64,000 nt of DNA from the NCBI RefSeq assembly GCF_006442975.2, contig NZ_CP083954.1:248001-312000 (forward strand), in the 5' to 3' direction. Below are positions 8,423 to 17,537 of the stretch, piece by piece. Source of the stretch: Mesorhizobium sp. B2-1-1. GTDB lineage: Bacteria > Pseudomonadota > Alphaproteobacteria > Rhizobiales > Rhizobiaceae. The notes beneath the pieces were generated by a model. That model was not told the origin of the DNA, did not search any database, and worked only from the letters and a program-made list of their open reading frames with translations. Position numbers and translations under genes: made by a program. How positions within the stretch are numbered: position 1 is the first letter of the stretch; each line of letters starts with the position of its first letter.

Positions 8423-9941
8423 AGGGACGAAAGCTGCCGGTTTTCCGGCCGACCACAATGATGTCGAGCTGGTCAGGGGCGCCCATCCGCCGCATTGGCG
8501 AAACCCGCCGCCCACCGGACCATACAATCTCGTCGTCGTCGGCGCCGGGCCTGCCGGCTTGACTGCCGCGACCGAAGCGGCAAGCCTCGGCGCGAAAGTG
8601 GCGCTGATCGAACGCGGGTTGATCGGCGGCACGTGCATCAACACCGGCTGCATCCCGTCCAAGTCGATCATCCGTACATCCAGGCTCTATGCCGACATGC
8701 GCGATGCCGAGAATTTCGGAGCCGATGCGCCGGACCATCTTCGCGTCGATTTCCAGCGCGCGATGACCAGGATGCGGCGCATCCGGCAACGGATCAGCCA
8801 TGCCGACAGCGCTGAGGCGCTTGCTGCGCTGGGCATCGACGTTCATTTCGGCGAAGCCCGGTTCGAGGGAAGCGATTGCGTGACCGTCGCGGGAACCACG
8901 CTGCGCTTCCGCAAGGCGCTGATCGCGACAGGCGCGAGGCCGGAGTTTCCATCCATTCCCGGCCTGGTCGAGGCCGGCTATCTCAGCAACGAGACGATGT
9001 TCGACCTTGTCGACTGCCCGAAGCGGCTGCTGGTCATCGGCGGCGGGCCGCTTGGCTGCGAGACAGCGCAGGCCTTCTGCCTGCTCGGCGCGAAGGTCAT
9101 CCTGGCGCAGAGCGATCCGATGTTCCTGCCCGGCGAGGAACGCGACGCCGCGCAGATCCTTTCGGAAGCGCTGGCGCGCGAGGGGGTCGAGGTCCGACTG
9201 AACACCGAAGTGGTGGCGGTGCGCAGGGACGGCGACAAGAAGCTCGCCGACCTGGTGCGGGACGGCGACACGACGACCATTTCCGTCGACGAGATCATCA
9301 CCGGCATAGGCCGCTCGCCCAATGTCGACGGTCTTGGCCTCGACGAGGCGGGGGTTGCCCACGATGCCAAAGGCATCAAGGTGGACGACTATCTCAGGAC
9401 CTCAAACCCGCGCATCTATGCGGCGGGCGATGTCTGCCTCGACTACAAATTCACGCATACCGCTGAAGCAACAGCCCGCATGGTCGTGCAGAACGCCCTG
9501 TTTCTCGGGCGCAAGAGGCTGAGCGAATTGGTGGTTCCGTGGTGCACCTACACCGATCCGGAAATCGCCCATGTCGGCCTCTATCCGGTGGAGGCGCGCC
9601 GCGACGGCATTCCGGTCAAGACCTATACGGTGCTGATGCACGATGTCGCCCGCGCGGTGATGGACGGCGAGGAAGAGGGTTTCGTCAAAATCCATGTCAG
9701 GGAAGGATCAGACCGCATCCTCGGTGCGACCGTGGTCGCCGCCCATGCCGGCGAGATGATCAACGGGGTGTCGCTCGCCATCAGGTCGGGCATGGGATTG
9801 CACGCGCTGGCCGACGTCATCCATCCCTTCCCGACACAGGCGCAAGGCATCAAAATGGCCGGCGACGCTTACCGGCGAACGCGGTTCACCCCTTTGTGGA
9901 GGCATCTGGCGGCACGCTGGCTGGCGTGGTCCAGGCGATGA
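8403..9941 (+). CDS. Mercuric-reductase/dihydrolipoamide-dehydrogenase-like flavoprotein
   Basis: 512 residues from ATG 8403 (an alternative ATG is at 8412). The FAD loop VVVGAGPAGLTAA lies at 44-56, the redox motif GGTCINTGCIPSK has Cys78 and Cys83, a second Rossmann loop VIGGGPLGCE binds NAD(P), and the FAD-pyrophosphate motif AAGDVC is near 340. The C-terminal dimer motif is HPFPTQAQ, so Phe replaces the catalytic His of Lpd (Tyr in MerA) and Gln replaces the paired Glu. No N-terminal metal domain or C-terminal Cys pair of true MerA is present, so mercury resistance is not supported. It is translationally coupled to the glycoside hydrolase. Confidence 0.8.
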   Translation: MAAMSLEGTKAAGFPADHNDVELVRGAHPPHWRNPPPTGPYNLVVVGAGPAGLTAATEAASLGAKVALIERGLIGGTCINTGCIPSKSIIRTSRLYADMRDAENFGADAPDHLRVDFQRAMTRMRRIRQRISHADSAEALAALGIDVHFGEARFEGSDCVTVAGTTLRFRKALIATGARPEFPSIPGLVEAGYLSNETMFDLVDCPKRLLVIGGGPLGCETAQAFCLLGAKVILAQSDPMFLPGEERDAAQILSEALAREGVEVRLNTEVVAVRRDGDKKLADLVRDGDTTTISVDEIITGIGRSPNVDGLGLDEAGVAHDAKGIKVDDYLRTSNPRIYAAGDVCLDYKFTHTAEATARMVVQNALFLGRKRLSELVVPWCTYTDPEIAHVGLYPVEARRDGIPVKTYTVLMHDVARAVMDGEEEGFVKIHVREGSDRILGATVVAAHAGEMINGVSLAIRSGMGLHALADVIHPFPTQAQGIKMAGDAYRRTRFTPLWRHLAARWLAWSRR

Positions 9942-9972
9942 CACTTGTGTCCCGTCGGCGTTGGCGCGGGCT

Positions 9973-10554
9973 TCAGCCGTGCAGGTCCCGCGAAATCGGC
10001 GGGCCGACCGAAAAGCCGGTGAAGGTGACCTCGAAGCCTTCGCGCTGCGGCGAACAGCACATCATGCCGACATCGACCGCCTTCGAGACCGGGAAGTAGG
10101 CGAGCCGCACCGGCTTCCAATGACCGTCGGAGACATCCAGGTACTGGACGCGGATGGTCTCGGCATGGCGGGTCAACCGGATCGCGACGCCATCCGGACC
10201 GGCCGGAATGGTGGCCAACGACCAGTCCGAGGCATCGTTGGTGACGACGACCGAAAAATACATCACGCCGTCGGTGTATTCGATGCCGGCCTTGATCCAA
10301 TGCGTTTCGCTGAGGCGGAGCATCAGCCCCGCCTGGTCGTAGAGCACCTCATAACGTCCGGTGACGGTGACTTCCGCGGTGAAATCGCCCTCTACGCGCT
10401 TGTAGAGGAAATGGCCGTTGTCGCGCCAGAAATCATAAAAAGTCTCGCGCCAGAAATCCGTCTCCTTGCCGGTGCGCACATGAACCGCATCGCCGTCGAT
10501 GGAATGATGCGGCGGCGGATTGAGCCAGGTCAGATCCTTGTCTTGAACTGTCAT
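9973..10554 (-). CDS. DUF1349 domain protein (concanavalin-like fold)
   Basis: 193 residues matching the DUF1349 family throughout: FLYKRVEGDFTAEVTVTG, YDQAGLMLR, WIKAGIEY, and a final GFEVTFTGFSVGPP. The family has a jelly-roll fold and members are annotated only as regulation of enolase protein 1-like; the biochemical role is unknown. No signal peptide is present. It starts 57 bases below the aldehyde dehydrogenase stop codon on the same strand, so it is probably the second gene of that transcript, and its 3' end faces the flavoprotein gene 31 bases away. Confidence 0.85.
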   Translation of the reverse strand: MTVQDKDLTWLNPPPHHSIDGDAVHVRTGKETDFWRETFYDFWRDNGHFLYKRVEGDFTAEVTVTGRYEVLYDQAGLMLRLSETHWIKAGIEYTDGVMYFSVVVTNDASDWSLATIPAGPDGVAIRLTRHAETIRVQYLDVSDGHWKPVRLAYFPVSKAVDVGMMCCSPQREGFEVTFTGFSVGPPISRDLHG

Positions 10555-10611
10555 CGCCTTGTCTCTTGGTGCACGCGAAGGCTTCGCCGGCCCGGTCAGC
10601 CGGCGCCCCGA

Positions 10612-12051
10612 TCAGCCTGCAAACGTGTAGGCGGTCTTCACGGTGGTGTAGAATTCCATGGCGTATCGGCCCTGTTCGCGCGGACCGTAGCTCGAGCCCT
10701 TGCGGCCACCGAAGGGAACATGGAAATCGACACCCGCCGTCGGCAGGTTGACCATCACCATGCCGGCCTCCGAATTGCGCTTGAAATGCGTGGCGTGCTT
10801 GAGGCTTGACGTGCAGATGCCGGACGTCAGCCCGAATGGCGTATCGTTGGCGACGGCGAGCGCCTCGTCGTAGTCCTTGACGCGGATGACGCTGGCGACA
10901 GGTCCGAAAATCTCCTCTCGCGAGCTGCGCATGGCGTTGGTGGCATCGGTCAGCAGCGCCGGCCGCAGGAAGAAGCCCGGCGTCTTGCGGTCAAGCCGCT
11001 CGCCGCCGAAGGCGAGCGTGGCGCCTTCCCTCACGCCGATGGCGATATAGTCTTCGTCCTGCTTGAGCTGCGTCGCATCGACGACGGGACCGATCTGGGT
11101 CTGCGCGTCGAGCGCATCGCCGACGACCAGTTTGTCCATCCGTTCCTTGAGCGCTTCGACGAAACGGTCATGAATGCCGTTCGTCACGATCAGCCGGGAC
11201 GAAGCCGTGCAGCGCTGGCCGGTCGAGAAGAAAGCGCCGTTGATCGCGCAATCGACAGCCGTAGCGAGGTCGGCATCATCGAGCACCACCAGCGGGTTCT
11301 TGCCGCCCATTTCGAGCTGGAACTTGCGCATGTGCTCGACGCTCGCCGCGGCGACGCGCTTGCCGGTGCCAACCGAGCCGGTGAAGCTGATGGCGTTGAT
11401 GTCCGGGCTGTCAAGCATCGCCTGGCCGACCACCGAGCCCTTGCCCATGACGAGGTTGAGCACGCCCTTGGGCAGGCCGGCACGGTGCAGTATGTCGACG
11501 ATGGTCCAGGCGCTCTCGGGAACGAGATCCGCCGGCTTGAAGACGATGGTGTTGCCGTGGGCAAGCGCCGGAGCGATCTTCCAGGCGGGAATGGCGATCG
11601 GGAAGTTCCAAGGGGTGATGATGCCAACCACGCCGACCGCTTCGCGCGTGATCTCGACACCGACGCCCGGCCGCACGCTAGGCACGACTTCGCCCGAGAG
11701 GCGCAGTGTCTCACCGGCGAAGAAATCGAAGATCTGGGCGGCTCGAATGGTCTCGCCAATGCCTTCGGCCAGCGTCTTGCCTTCCTCGCGCGCAAGGTTG
11801 CGGCCGATCTCGTCCTTGCGCGCCAGGATCTCGTCCGACGTCTTCTTCAGCACCGCGTGACGGACCAGCAGACCCGAGCGCGACCAGGCGGGAAAGGCCG
11901 CCTTGGCCGCGGCGATCGCCTGTGCCGCATGTTCGACACCTGCGGAAGCGTATTCGCCGACGATGTCGCCGGTATCGGACGGGTTGATGTTGCGGGAGCC
12001 GGCATCGCCGACCCACTCGCCGTCGATGAGGTTCTGTCGAAGCGGTGCCAT
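10612..12051 (-). CDS. NAD(P)-dependent aldehyde dehydrogenase, 2-oxoglutarate semialdehyde DH-like
   Basis: 479 residues from the ATG at 12051, which has AGGAAAGA upstream; a longer frame into the promoter region is rejected. Catalytic residues are Asn149 (TPWNFP), Glu247 (LEMGGKNP) and Cys281 (GQRCTASSR). The C-terminal FHVPFGGRKGSSYGPREQG is typical of the 2-oxoglutarate semialdehyde/vanillin-type branch. It faces a TetR gene across a 247-bp region holding a palindrome that recurs before soxB, suggesting co-regulation with the sarcosine-oxidase-like operon. Substrate is inferred only at subfamily level. Confidence 0.85.
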   Translation of the reverse strand: MAPLRQNLIDGEWVGDAGSRNINPSDTGDIVGEYASAGVEHAAQAIAAAKAAFPAWSRSGLLVRHAVLKKTSDEILARKDEIGRNLAREEGKTLAEGIGETIRAAQIFDFFAGETLRLSGEVVPSVRPGVGVEITREAVGVVGIITPWNFPIAIPAWKIAPALAHGNTIVFKPADLVPESAWTIVDILHRAGLPKGVLNLVMGKGSVVGQAMLDSPDINAISFTGSVGTGKRVAAASVEHMRKFQLEMGGKNPLVVLDDADLATAVDCAINGAFFSTGQRCTASSRLIVTNGIHDRFVEALKERMDKLVVGDALDAQTQIGPVVDATQLKQDEDYIAIGVREGATLAFGGERLDRKTPGFFLRPALLTDATNAMRSSREEIFGPVASVIRVKDYDEALAVANDTPFGLTSGICTSSLKHATHFKRNSEAGMVMVNLPTAGVDFHVPFGGRKGSSYGPREQGRYAMEFYTTVKTAYTFAG

Positions 12052-12258
12052 GTCGTGTCTTTCCTGCTGGTTCGCCGCGCGGCGGCATCTGTGTGATTGT
12101 ATTTGCCAGACAATTGCGCTGCGGGAAAGCACGCTTTGCGCGGACGGCCGCGACAAAGTCTCTCGGTTCGCGGCCCCGCGCGACCTGCTGCCCGCGTCGC
12201 ATCGTCCTTGGCCCAACAGGTTCGGCGACACATCGTTCCAATCACCACGAAACGGGTC

Positions 12259-12274
12259 TGTACATGTATGTCCA
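12259..12274. promoter_or_regulatory. Candidate TetR operator, copy 1
   Basis: TGTACATGTATGTCCA contains the imperfect palindrome ACAT-GT-ATGT. It ends 24 bases before the TetR start and about 210 bases upstream of the divergent aldehyde dehydrogenase. The same sequence recurs inverted at 13009-13024 with 14 of 16 positions identical, which is the main evidence that it is a real site. Confidence 0.6.
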
Positions 12275-12298
12275 TAGTCTTGATTTGCCCGGGGCGGC

Positions 12299-12976
12299 GT
12301 GTCATGCGTCGTGCCGATGGAAGCCACCGACACGACAACCCAGCGCGCCGGCGCCACCGGCAACATCAAGGTCACCCGGGAAGACTGGCTCAAGCTCGCG
12401 CTTGAAACGTTGATTTCGGACGGCGTCGAAAGCGTCCGTGTGCAGACGCTCGGCCAGAAGCTCGATGTGTCGCGTTCCAGTTTCTATTGGTACTTCAAGA
12501 GCCGCCAGGACCTGCTCGACCAACTGCTGGATTATTGGCGGCAGACCAATACAAGGTTCATCGTCGAACGCGCCGCGCGGCCTTCCGCGACCGTCATCCG
12601 CGGGGTGATGAGCATCTTCGAGTGCTGGGTGGACGAGAAGCTGTTCGATCCGCAGCTGGATTTCGCGATCAGGGCGTGGGCCCGGCGATCGCCCGTCATC
12701 AGGCGGGCTCTCGACGACGCCGACGAGGAGCGCGTCGACGCCATTCGCGACTTGTTCAGGCGCCACGGCTATGACGAGGAAGACGCCTTCGTGCGCGCCC
12801 GCGTGCTCTATTTCATGCAGATCGGCTACTACTCGCTCGAGCTCGATGAACCGATGAGCAGCCGTCTGCCGCACGTCGCGTCCTATCTGCGCAGCTTCAC
12901 CGGCCAGGAGCCCACGGCACAGGACGTCGAGGATTTTTCGCGCTATGTCGAGGAAACGCTTTCGCGCAGCCGTTAG
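12299..12976 (+). CDS. TetR family transcriptional regulator
   Basis: 225 residues from 12299, or 219 from the ATG at 12317. The N-terminal HTH runs from about residue 24 to 70: VTREDWLKLALETLISDGVE, then VQTLGQKLDVSRSSFYWYF with a normal recognition helix. The C-terminal ligand domain is unassigned. The gene sits between the divergent aldehyde dehydrogenase unit and soxBDAG, and near-identical 16-bp palindromes lie just before it and just before soxB. It is therefore the likely repressor of itself, the dehydrogenase and the sox operon. Its ligand is unknown. Confidence 0.88.
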   Translation: MSCVVPMEATDTTTQRAGATGNIKVTREDWLKLALETLISDGVESVRVQTLGQKLDVSRSSFYWYFKSRQDLLDQLLDYWRQTNTRFIVERAARPSATVIRGVMSIFECWVDEKLFDPQLDFAIRAWARRSPVIRRALDDADEERVDAIRDLFRRHGYDEEDAFVRARVLYFMQIGYYSLELDEPMSSRLPHVASYLRSFTGQEPTAQDVEDFSRYVEETLSRSR

Positions 12977-13008
12977 CGACAGCCGCGCTTTTACATCACG
13001 GCACGAAC

Positions 13009-13024
13009 TAGACATATATGTACA
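13009..13024. promoter_or_regulatory. Candidate TetR operator, copy 2
   Basis: TAGACATATATGTACA, with the perfect 10-bp palindrome ACATATATGT inside. It is the reverse complement of copy 1 at 14 of 16 positions. It lies 32 bases after the TetR stop codon and 46 bases before soxB, in the right place to overlap a sox promoter. Confidence 0.6.
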
Positions 13025-13070
13025 ATAGCGTTACGCCTCAGCCCATTGAACCAACCTCCTCCAGCACGCC

Positions 13071-14324
13071 ATGACCAGACGCTATTCCGCTTTGTCGCTC
13101 TTGAAGGAAGGCCTCGCCGGCCAGACCGGCTGGGAGCCGGCCTGGCGCTCGCCCGAGCCGGAGCCGTCCTACGACGCGATCGTCATCGGCGGCGGCGGCC
13201 ACGGGCTGGCGACGGCCTATTACCTGGCGAAGAATCACGGCATCGCCAGAGTAGCGGTTTTGGAAAAGGGCTGGATCGGCGGCGGCAATACCGGCCGCAA
13301 CACGACCGTGGTGCGCTCCAACTATTACTATCCGCAGAGCGTCGAGCTCTATGGGCTGGCGCACCGGCTCTATGAGGGACTGTCGAAGGACCTCAACTAC
13401 AACGTCATGCTGTCGCAGCGCGGCATGGTCAGCCTGTGCCACTCGACCGCCGAAATGGAGACCGGGGCACGCACAGTCAATGCCATGCAGATCAACGGCA
13501 TCGATGCGGAGCTGTTTTCGCCCCAGGATGTGCGCCGGGTGGCGCCGATCTACAATTTCACGGCCAATGCGCGCTTTCCCGTGTTCGGCGGCATCTGGCA
13601 AAGCCGGGCCGGCACCGCGCGCCACGACGCGGTCGCCTGGGGTTATGCACGGGCCGCGAGCCGACTCGGCGTCGACATCATCCAGAACTGCGAAATCACC
13701 GACTTCATCGTCGAGGGCGGCCGCTGCCGCGGCGTCCAGACGACGCGTGGCGCCATCCGCGCGGACCGCATCGGCATGGCCGTGGCAGGACATTCCTCGG
13801 TGCTGGCGGCCAAGGCCGGCTTCCGCCTGCCGATCAATTCCTATGCGCTGCAGGCCTGCGTAACCGAACCGGTCAAGCCGATCCTCGACACGGTGGTGCT
13901 GTCGCCCGGCACGGGCGTCTATGTCAGCCAATCCGACAAGGGCGAGATCGTCATCGGCGGCGGGCTCGACCGCACTCCCTCCTATGCCCAGCGCGGTAAC
14001 CTGCCGACGCTGGAGGGGGTGATCGCGGGGCTGTTGGAAATGTTCCCGATCTTCGGCCAGCTGAAGCTGATGCGGCAATGGGCCGGGATCGTCGACGTCG
14101 TGCCGGACTCCTCGCCGATCATCGGTGAATCGCCACTGCCCAATCTGTTCCTCAATTGCGGCTGGGGCACGGGCGGCTTCAAGGCGATCCCCGCCGGCGG
14201 CACGCTTCTGGCGAACCTTTTGGCAACGGGCAGGCACAACGACATCAGCCGCCCCTTCGATCTCGACCGCTTTGCCAGCGGGCGGCTGATCGACGAAGCG
14301 GCCGGTTCCGGCATCGCGCATTGA
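13071..14324 (+). CDS. soxB: Sarcosine oxidase subunit beta
   Basis: 417 residues, normal for the beta subunit of heterotetrameric sarcosine oxidase. The FAD loop VIGGGGHGLATAYYL is at about 38-52 and His185 in ARHDAV corresponds to the residue that carries covalent FMN in this family. The glycine-rich C-terminal GWGTGGFKAIPAGG motif is present. The subunit oxidises the N-methyl group of sarcosine or a similar secondary amine. It is the first gene of a soxBDAG operon, 95 bases after the TetR gene and 46 bases after a TetR operator candidate. The usual folate genes are not adjacent. Confidence 0.92.
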   Translation: MTRRYSALSLLKEGLAGQTGWEPAWRSPEPEPSYDAIVIGGGGHGLATAYYLAKNHGIARVAVLEKGWIGGGNTGRNTTVVRSNYYYPQSVELYGLAHRLYEGLSKDLNYNVMLSQRGMVSLCHSTAEMETGARTVNAMQINGIDAELFSPQDVRRVAPIYNFTANARFPVFGGIWQSRAGTARHDAVAWGYARAASRLGVDIIQNCEITDFIVEGGRCRGVQTTRGAIRADRIGMAVAGHSSVLAAKAGFRLPINSYALQACVTEPVKPILDTVVLSPGTGVYVSQSDKGEIVIGGGLDRTPSYAQRGNLPTLEGVIAGLLEMFPIFGQLKLMRQWAGIVDVVPDSSPIIGESPLPNLFLNCGWGTGGFKAIPAGGTLLANLLATGRHNDISRPFDLDRFASGRLIDEAAGSGIAH

Positions 14325-14394
14325 TGCATGTCGCGCAAAAGCGCCGAGCGGCCTTAGGGCAACGACATGCATAAGACGACGACTGAGGTTTGCC

Positions 14395-14661
14395 ATGCAG
14401 CTTTTCCCTTGCCCGTTCTGCGGCCCGCGCGACGAGACCGAATTCCACTATGGCGGCGATGCCGGCAATGTCAGGCCTGATGGCGCCGAGGTGCCGATCG
14501 AGCACTGGGCCAACTACCTCTATCTGCGCTCCAACCCAAAAGGCGCGGCGCGCGAGATCTGGGTGCATATGAACTGCGGCGAATTCTTCGTCATGGAGCG
14601 TGACACCGTTACGCACAAGGTGCTGTCTTCGGCTGCCCTGGGCGGGGAGCACGCGGCGTGA
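14395..14661 (+). CDS. soxD: Sarcosine oxidase subunit delta
   Basis: 88 residues, typical length. The N-terminal FPCPFCGPRDETEF provides two zinc-ligand Cys (6 and 9), and HMNCGEFF near residue 58 supplies the rest of the zinc site. The subunit is structural, bridging alpha and beta in the heterotetramer. It lies 70 bases after soxB, and its TGA overlaps the GTG start of soxA, a sign of translational coupling. Confidence 0.93.
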   Translation: MQLFPCPFCGPRDETEFHYGGDAGNVRPDGAEVPIEHWANYLYLRSNPKGAAREIWVHMNCGEFFVMERDTVTHKVLSSAALGGEHAA

Positions 14662-17537
14662 CCGCCTCGCGCCTTAGCACGGGTGGCAGCGCCATCGACC
14701 GCTCGCGCCCGATCCGCTTCAGCTTCGACGGCGCCACCGTACAGGGATTCGCCGGCGACACCATCGCCTCCGCGCTGCTGGCCGCCGATGTCGCGGTCGT
14801 CGGCCGCAGCTTCAAATACCACCGGCCGCGCGGCATCTGGGGCGCGGGCGTCGAAGAGCCGAACGCGCTGGTGGATATCAGCGGCCCGCAGACGACGCCG
14901 AACACGCGTGCGACGACCGAGCCGGCGCGCGACGGGCTGGTGGCCAAAAGCGTCAACGCGACACCCAATGCGCTGGCCGACCGCAACGCCTTCCTCGACC
15001 GCTTTTCCCGCTTCATTCCGGCCGCCTTCTACTACAAGACCTTCATGTGGCCGGACTGGCACAGGTTCGAGCCACGCATTCGCGCCATGGCGGGACTGGG
15101 TCAGGTAGACAAGGACTGGACGTCGCCCGGCCCGGCCGACCAGATCAACCACCATTGCGACGTGCTGGTGATCGGCGCCGGACCGGCCGGGCTGGCAGCG
15201 GCAAGGCTGGCGGCCGGCGCAGGCCGGTCCGTCATGCTGGTCGACGACCAGCAAAAGCCCGGCGGATCGCTCGGTCACCGCGCCGGCGAGATCGACGGCA
15301 AACCGGCCGCCATCTGGGTCGAGGAGACGGTTGCGGGGCTTTCCGCCGGCGGTCACCTGGTCCTGCCTTCGACCACCGCTTTCGGTATCTACGACCATAA
15401 TCTGGTCGGGCTTAACCAGCGGCATTTCGACGGCCGGCCGGACACGCTGTGGCGGGTCAGGCCGCGCCGGATCGTGCTGGCGACGGGCGCCATCGAGCGG
15501 CCCCTGCCATTCGCCAACAATGACCTGCCGGGCATTCTCTCGGCGGACGCAGCGCTCAGCTATCTCAGGCGCCATGCGGTGCTGGCCGGCCGCCATATCG
15601 TCGTCGCCGCAAACAATGACAGCGCCTATGAAGTGGCGGAGGCGGCCGCCGAGGCTGGCGCCGACGTCACGCTTGTCGACATCAGGCGCGACGGTATGCC
15701 CGCCGCGCCCGCCAAGGTGCGGATGCTCAAGGGCCGCGCGCTCACCGCCGCGGCCGGCAAGCTGCGCGTCGAGGGTGTGATGCTGGACGACGGCACCAGG
15801 CTCGATGCCGATTGTGTGCTGGTGTCGGGCGGCTGGACACCGACCATCCATCTCTTCGGCCAGGCCAAGGGCAAGCTCGCCTGGAGCGAGGCGCGCGCGG
15901 CCTTCCTGCCGGGCGACCCGGTCGAGGCCATAGCGGTGGCCGGAGCTGCCGCCGGCGCGGTTTCGTTGTCGGAGGTATTCGCCGGTTCGCAGAAAGCCGT
16001 CGCGTCGCTCGGCCCGACGAAGGCAGCAGTGCCGCGCAGCAGCGGAACGGAGGCGACCAGCGGGATAGTAGCGGCATGGCCAACGCCGGGTTCGAAGGGA
16101 CGCATCTGGATCGATTACCAGAACGACGTGACGGTGAAGGATATAGAGCTGGCGGCGCGCGAAAATTTCGTCTCGGTCGAACATCTGAAGCGCTACACGA
16201 CGCTCGGCATGGCGACCGACCAGGGCAAGACCTCCAACCTGCCTGGCCTGGCGCTGATGGCCGGGATCACCGGCCGCACGGTGCCGGAAGTCGGCACCAC
16301 GACCTATCGTCCGCCGTTCACGCCGGTTCCGCTGGCGAGCTTCGCCGGCGCGCGCAGCGGCGAACTGATGGCGCCGGTGCGGCGGCTGCCGCTGGAGAGC
16401 GTGCATCGTGCCAGCGGCGCCGTGTTCCAGGAGTATGGCGGCTGGCTGCGCCCGGCCTATTATGGGGGCGGCGATGCGGATCGCACGATCCAGGACGAGG
16501 CCCGTCGCGCCCGCCAGTCCGTCGCATTGTTCGATGGCTCGACGCTGGGCAAGATCGAGGTGATCGGACCCAAGGCGGCCGCGTTCGTCGATTTCGTCTA
16601 TTACAACACGATGTCGACGCTGAAGCCGGGCCGCTGCCGCTACGGCTTCATGTTGTCCGAGAATGGCGTGGTCTTCGATGACGGCGTGCTGGTGCGGCTA
16701 GACGAGCATCGCTTCGTCGTGTCGTGCTCGTCCTCGCACGTGGCCGCCGTGCATGCGCGGCTGGAGGAGTGGCGCCAGGACCGGTTCGGGCGCGGCGCGG
16801 TCTACATCCACAACGCCACCGCGGAAATGGCGACCCTGACCGTTTCGGGACCGAACGCCCGGAAACTGCTCGAGACGGTTGATCTCGGCCTTTCGCTCGA
16901 GGATGGCGAGCTGCCGCACATGGCGGTCGGCCAGGGCAGCTATGACGGCGACGAGGTGCGCATCACCCGCGTCAGCTTCACCGGCGACAGAAGCTACGAG
17001 ATCTCCATCCGGGCCGATCGCGCGGAGTCCTTGTGGGCGGGCCTGCGCGACGCCGGGCAGGCGTTCGATGCGGTTGTCATCGGCCTCGAGGCGCTGATGA
17101 TCCTGCGCGCCGAGAAAGGCTTCATCGTGATCGGCAAGGACACCGACGGCACCACGCTGCCGCACGACCTCGGCGTCGAGGGCCCGCGGGCAAAGCGCCA
17201 GACCGAATTCGTCGGCCGCCGCTCGCTGTTCACCGAAGAGGCTTCGCGCGGCGACCGCATGCAGCTGGTCGGGCTGGCGGTGCCGTCCGGCGAAGCGCCG
17301 CTGCCAACCGGTGCGCATGGCATCAAGCGCAGCGGCGGCAAGCTGCGCAGCCAGGGCTTTGTCACATCGAGCTACCGGAGCCCTACGCTTGGCCGGCCGG
17401 TTGCGCTCGGCCTGATCGAGCGCGGTGCGGCCCGCCACGGCGAAACGATCGAAATCCAACATCTCGGCAAGGCGATGACGGCGACGATCGCCGCTCCTTG
17501 CGCCTTCGACCCGGCAGGAGACCGGTTCAATGCGTGA
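14658..17537 (+). CDS. soxA: Sarcosine oxidase subunit alpha
   Basis: 959 residues from a GTG overlapping the soxD stop. In order: an N-terminal ferredoxin-like domain (about 18-90, FKYHRPRGIWGAGVEEPN), a NAD-binding Rossmann domain starting DVLVIGAGPAGLAAA near 168, and a C-terminal GcvT-type folate-binding half from about 590 (YYGGGDADRTIQDEA) to the end. This half passes the methyl carbon to tetrahydrofolate. The internal Rossmann domain in the middle has a second oxidoreductase loop. Length matches the family. It overlaps soxG by 8 bases. Confidence 0.93.
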   Translation: MTASRLSTGGSAIDRSRPIRFSFDGATVQGFAGDTIASALLAADVAVVGRSFKYHRPRGIWGAGVEEPNALVDISGPQTTPNTRATTEPARDGLVAKSVNATPNALADRNAFLDRFSRFIPAAFYYKTFMWPDWHRFEPRIRAMAGLGQVDKDWTSPGPADQINHHCDVLVIGAGPAGLAAARLAAGAGRSVMLVDDQQKPGGSLGHRAGEIDGKPAAIWVEETVAGLSAGGHLVLPSTTAFGIYDHNLVGLNQRHFDGRPDTLWRVRPRRIVLATGAIERPLPFANNDLPGILSADAALSYLRRHAVLAGRHIVVAANNDSAYEVAEAAAEAGADVTLVDIRRDGMPAAPAKVRMLKGRALTAAAGKLRVEGVMLDDGTRLDADCVLVSGGWTPTIHLFGQAKGKLAWSEARAAFLPGDPVEAIAVAGAAAGAVSLSEVFAGSQKAVASLGPTKAAVPRSSGTEATSGIVAAWPTPGSKGRIWIDYQNDVTVKDIELAARENFVSVEHLKRYTTLGMATDQGKTSNLPGLALMAGITGRTVPEVGTTTYRPPFTPVPLASFAGARSGELMAPVRRLPLESVHRASGAVFQEYGGWLRPAYYGGGDADRTIQDEARRARQSVALFDGSTLGKIEVIGPKAAAFVDFVYYNTMSTLKPGRCRYGFMLSENGVVFDDGVLVRLDEHRFVVSCSSSHVAAVHARLEEWRQDRFGRGAVYIHNATAEMATLTVSGPNARKLLETVDLGLSLEDGELPHMAVGQGSYDGDEVRITRVSFTGDRSYEISIRADRAESLWAGLRDAGQAFDAVVIGLEALMILRAEKGFIVIGKDTDGTTLPHDLGVEGPRAKRQTEFVGRRSLFTEEASRGDRMQLVGLAVPSGEAPLPTGAHGIKRSGGKLRSQGFVTSSYRSPTLGRPVALGLIERGAARHGETIEIQHLGKAMTATIAAPCAFDPAGDRFNA

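Noticed and set aside
8403..9941. Mercury resistance gene merA
   Set aside because: No heavy-metal-binding N-terminal domain, no C-terminal Cys pair and no mer neighbours; only the general flavoprotein fold matches.
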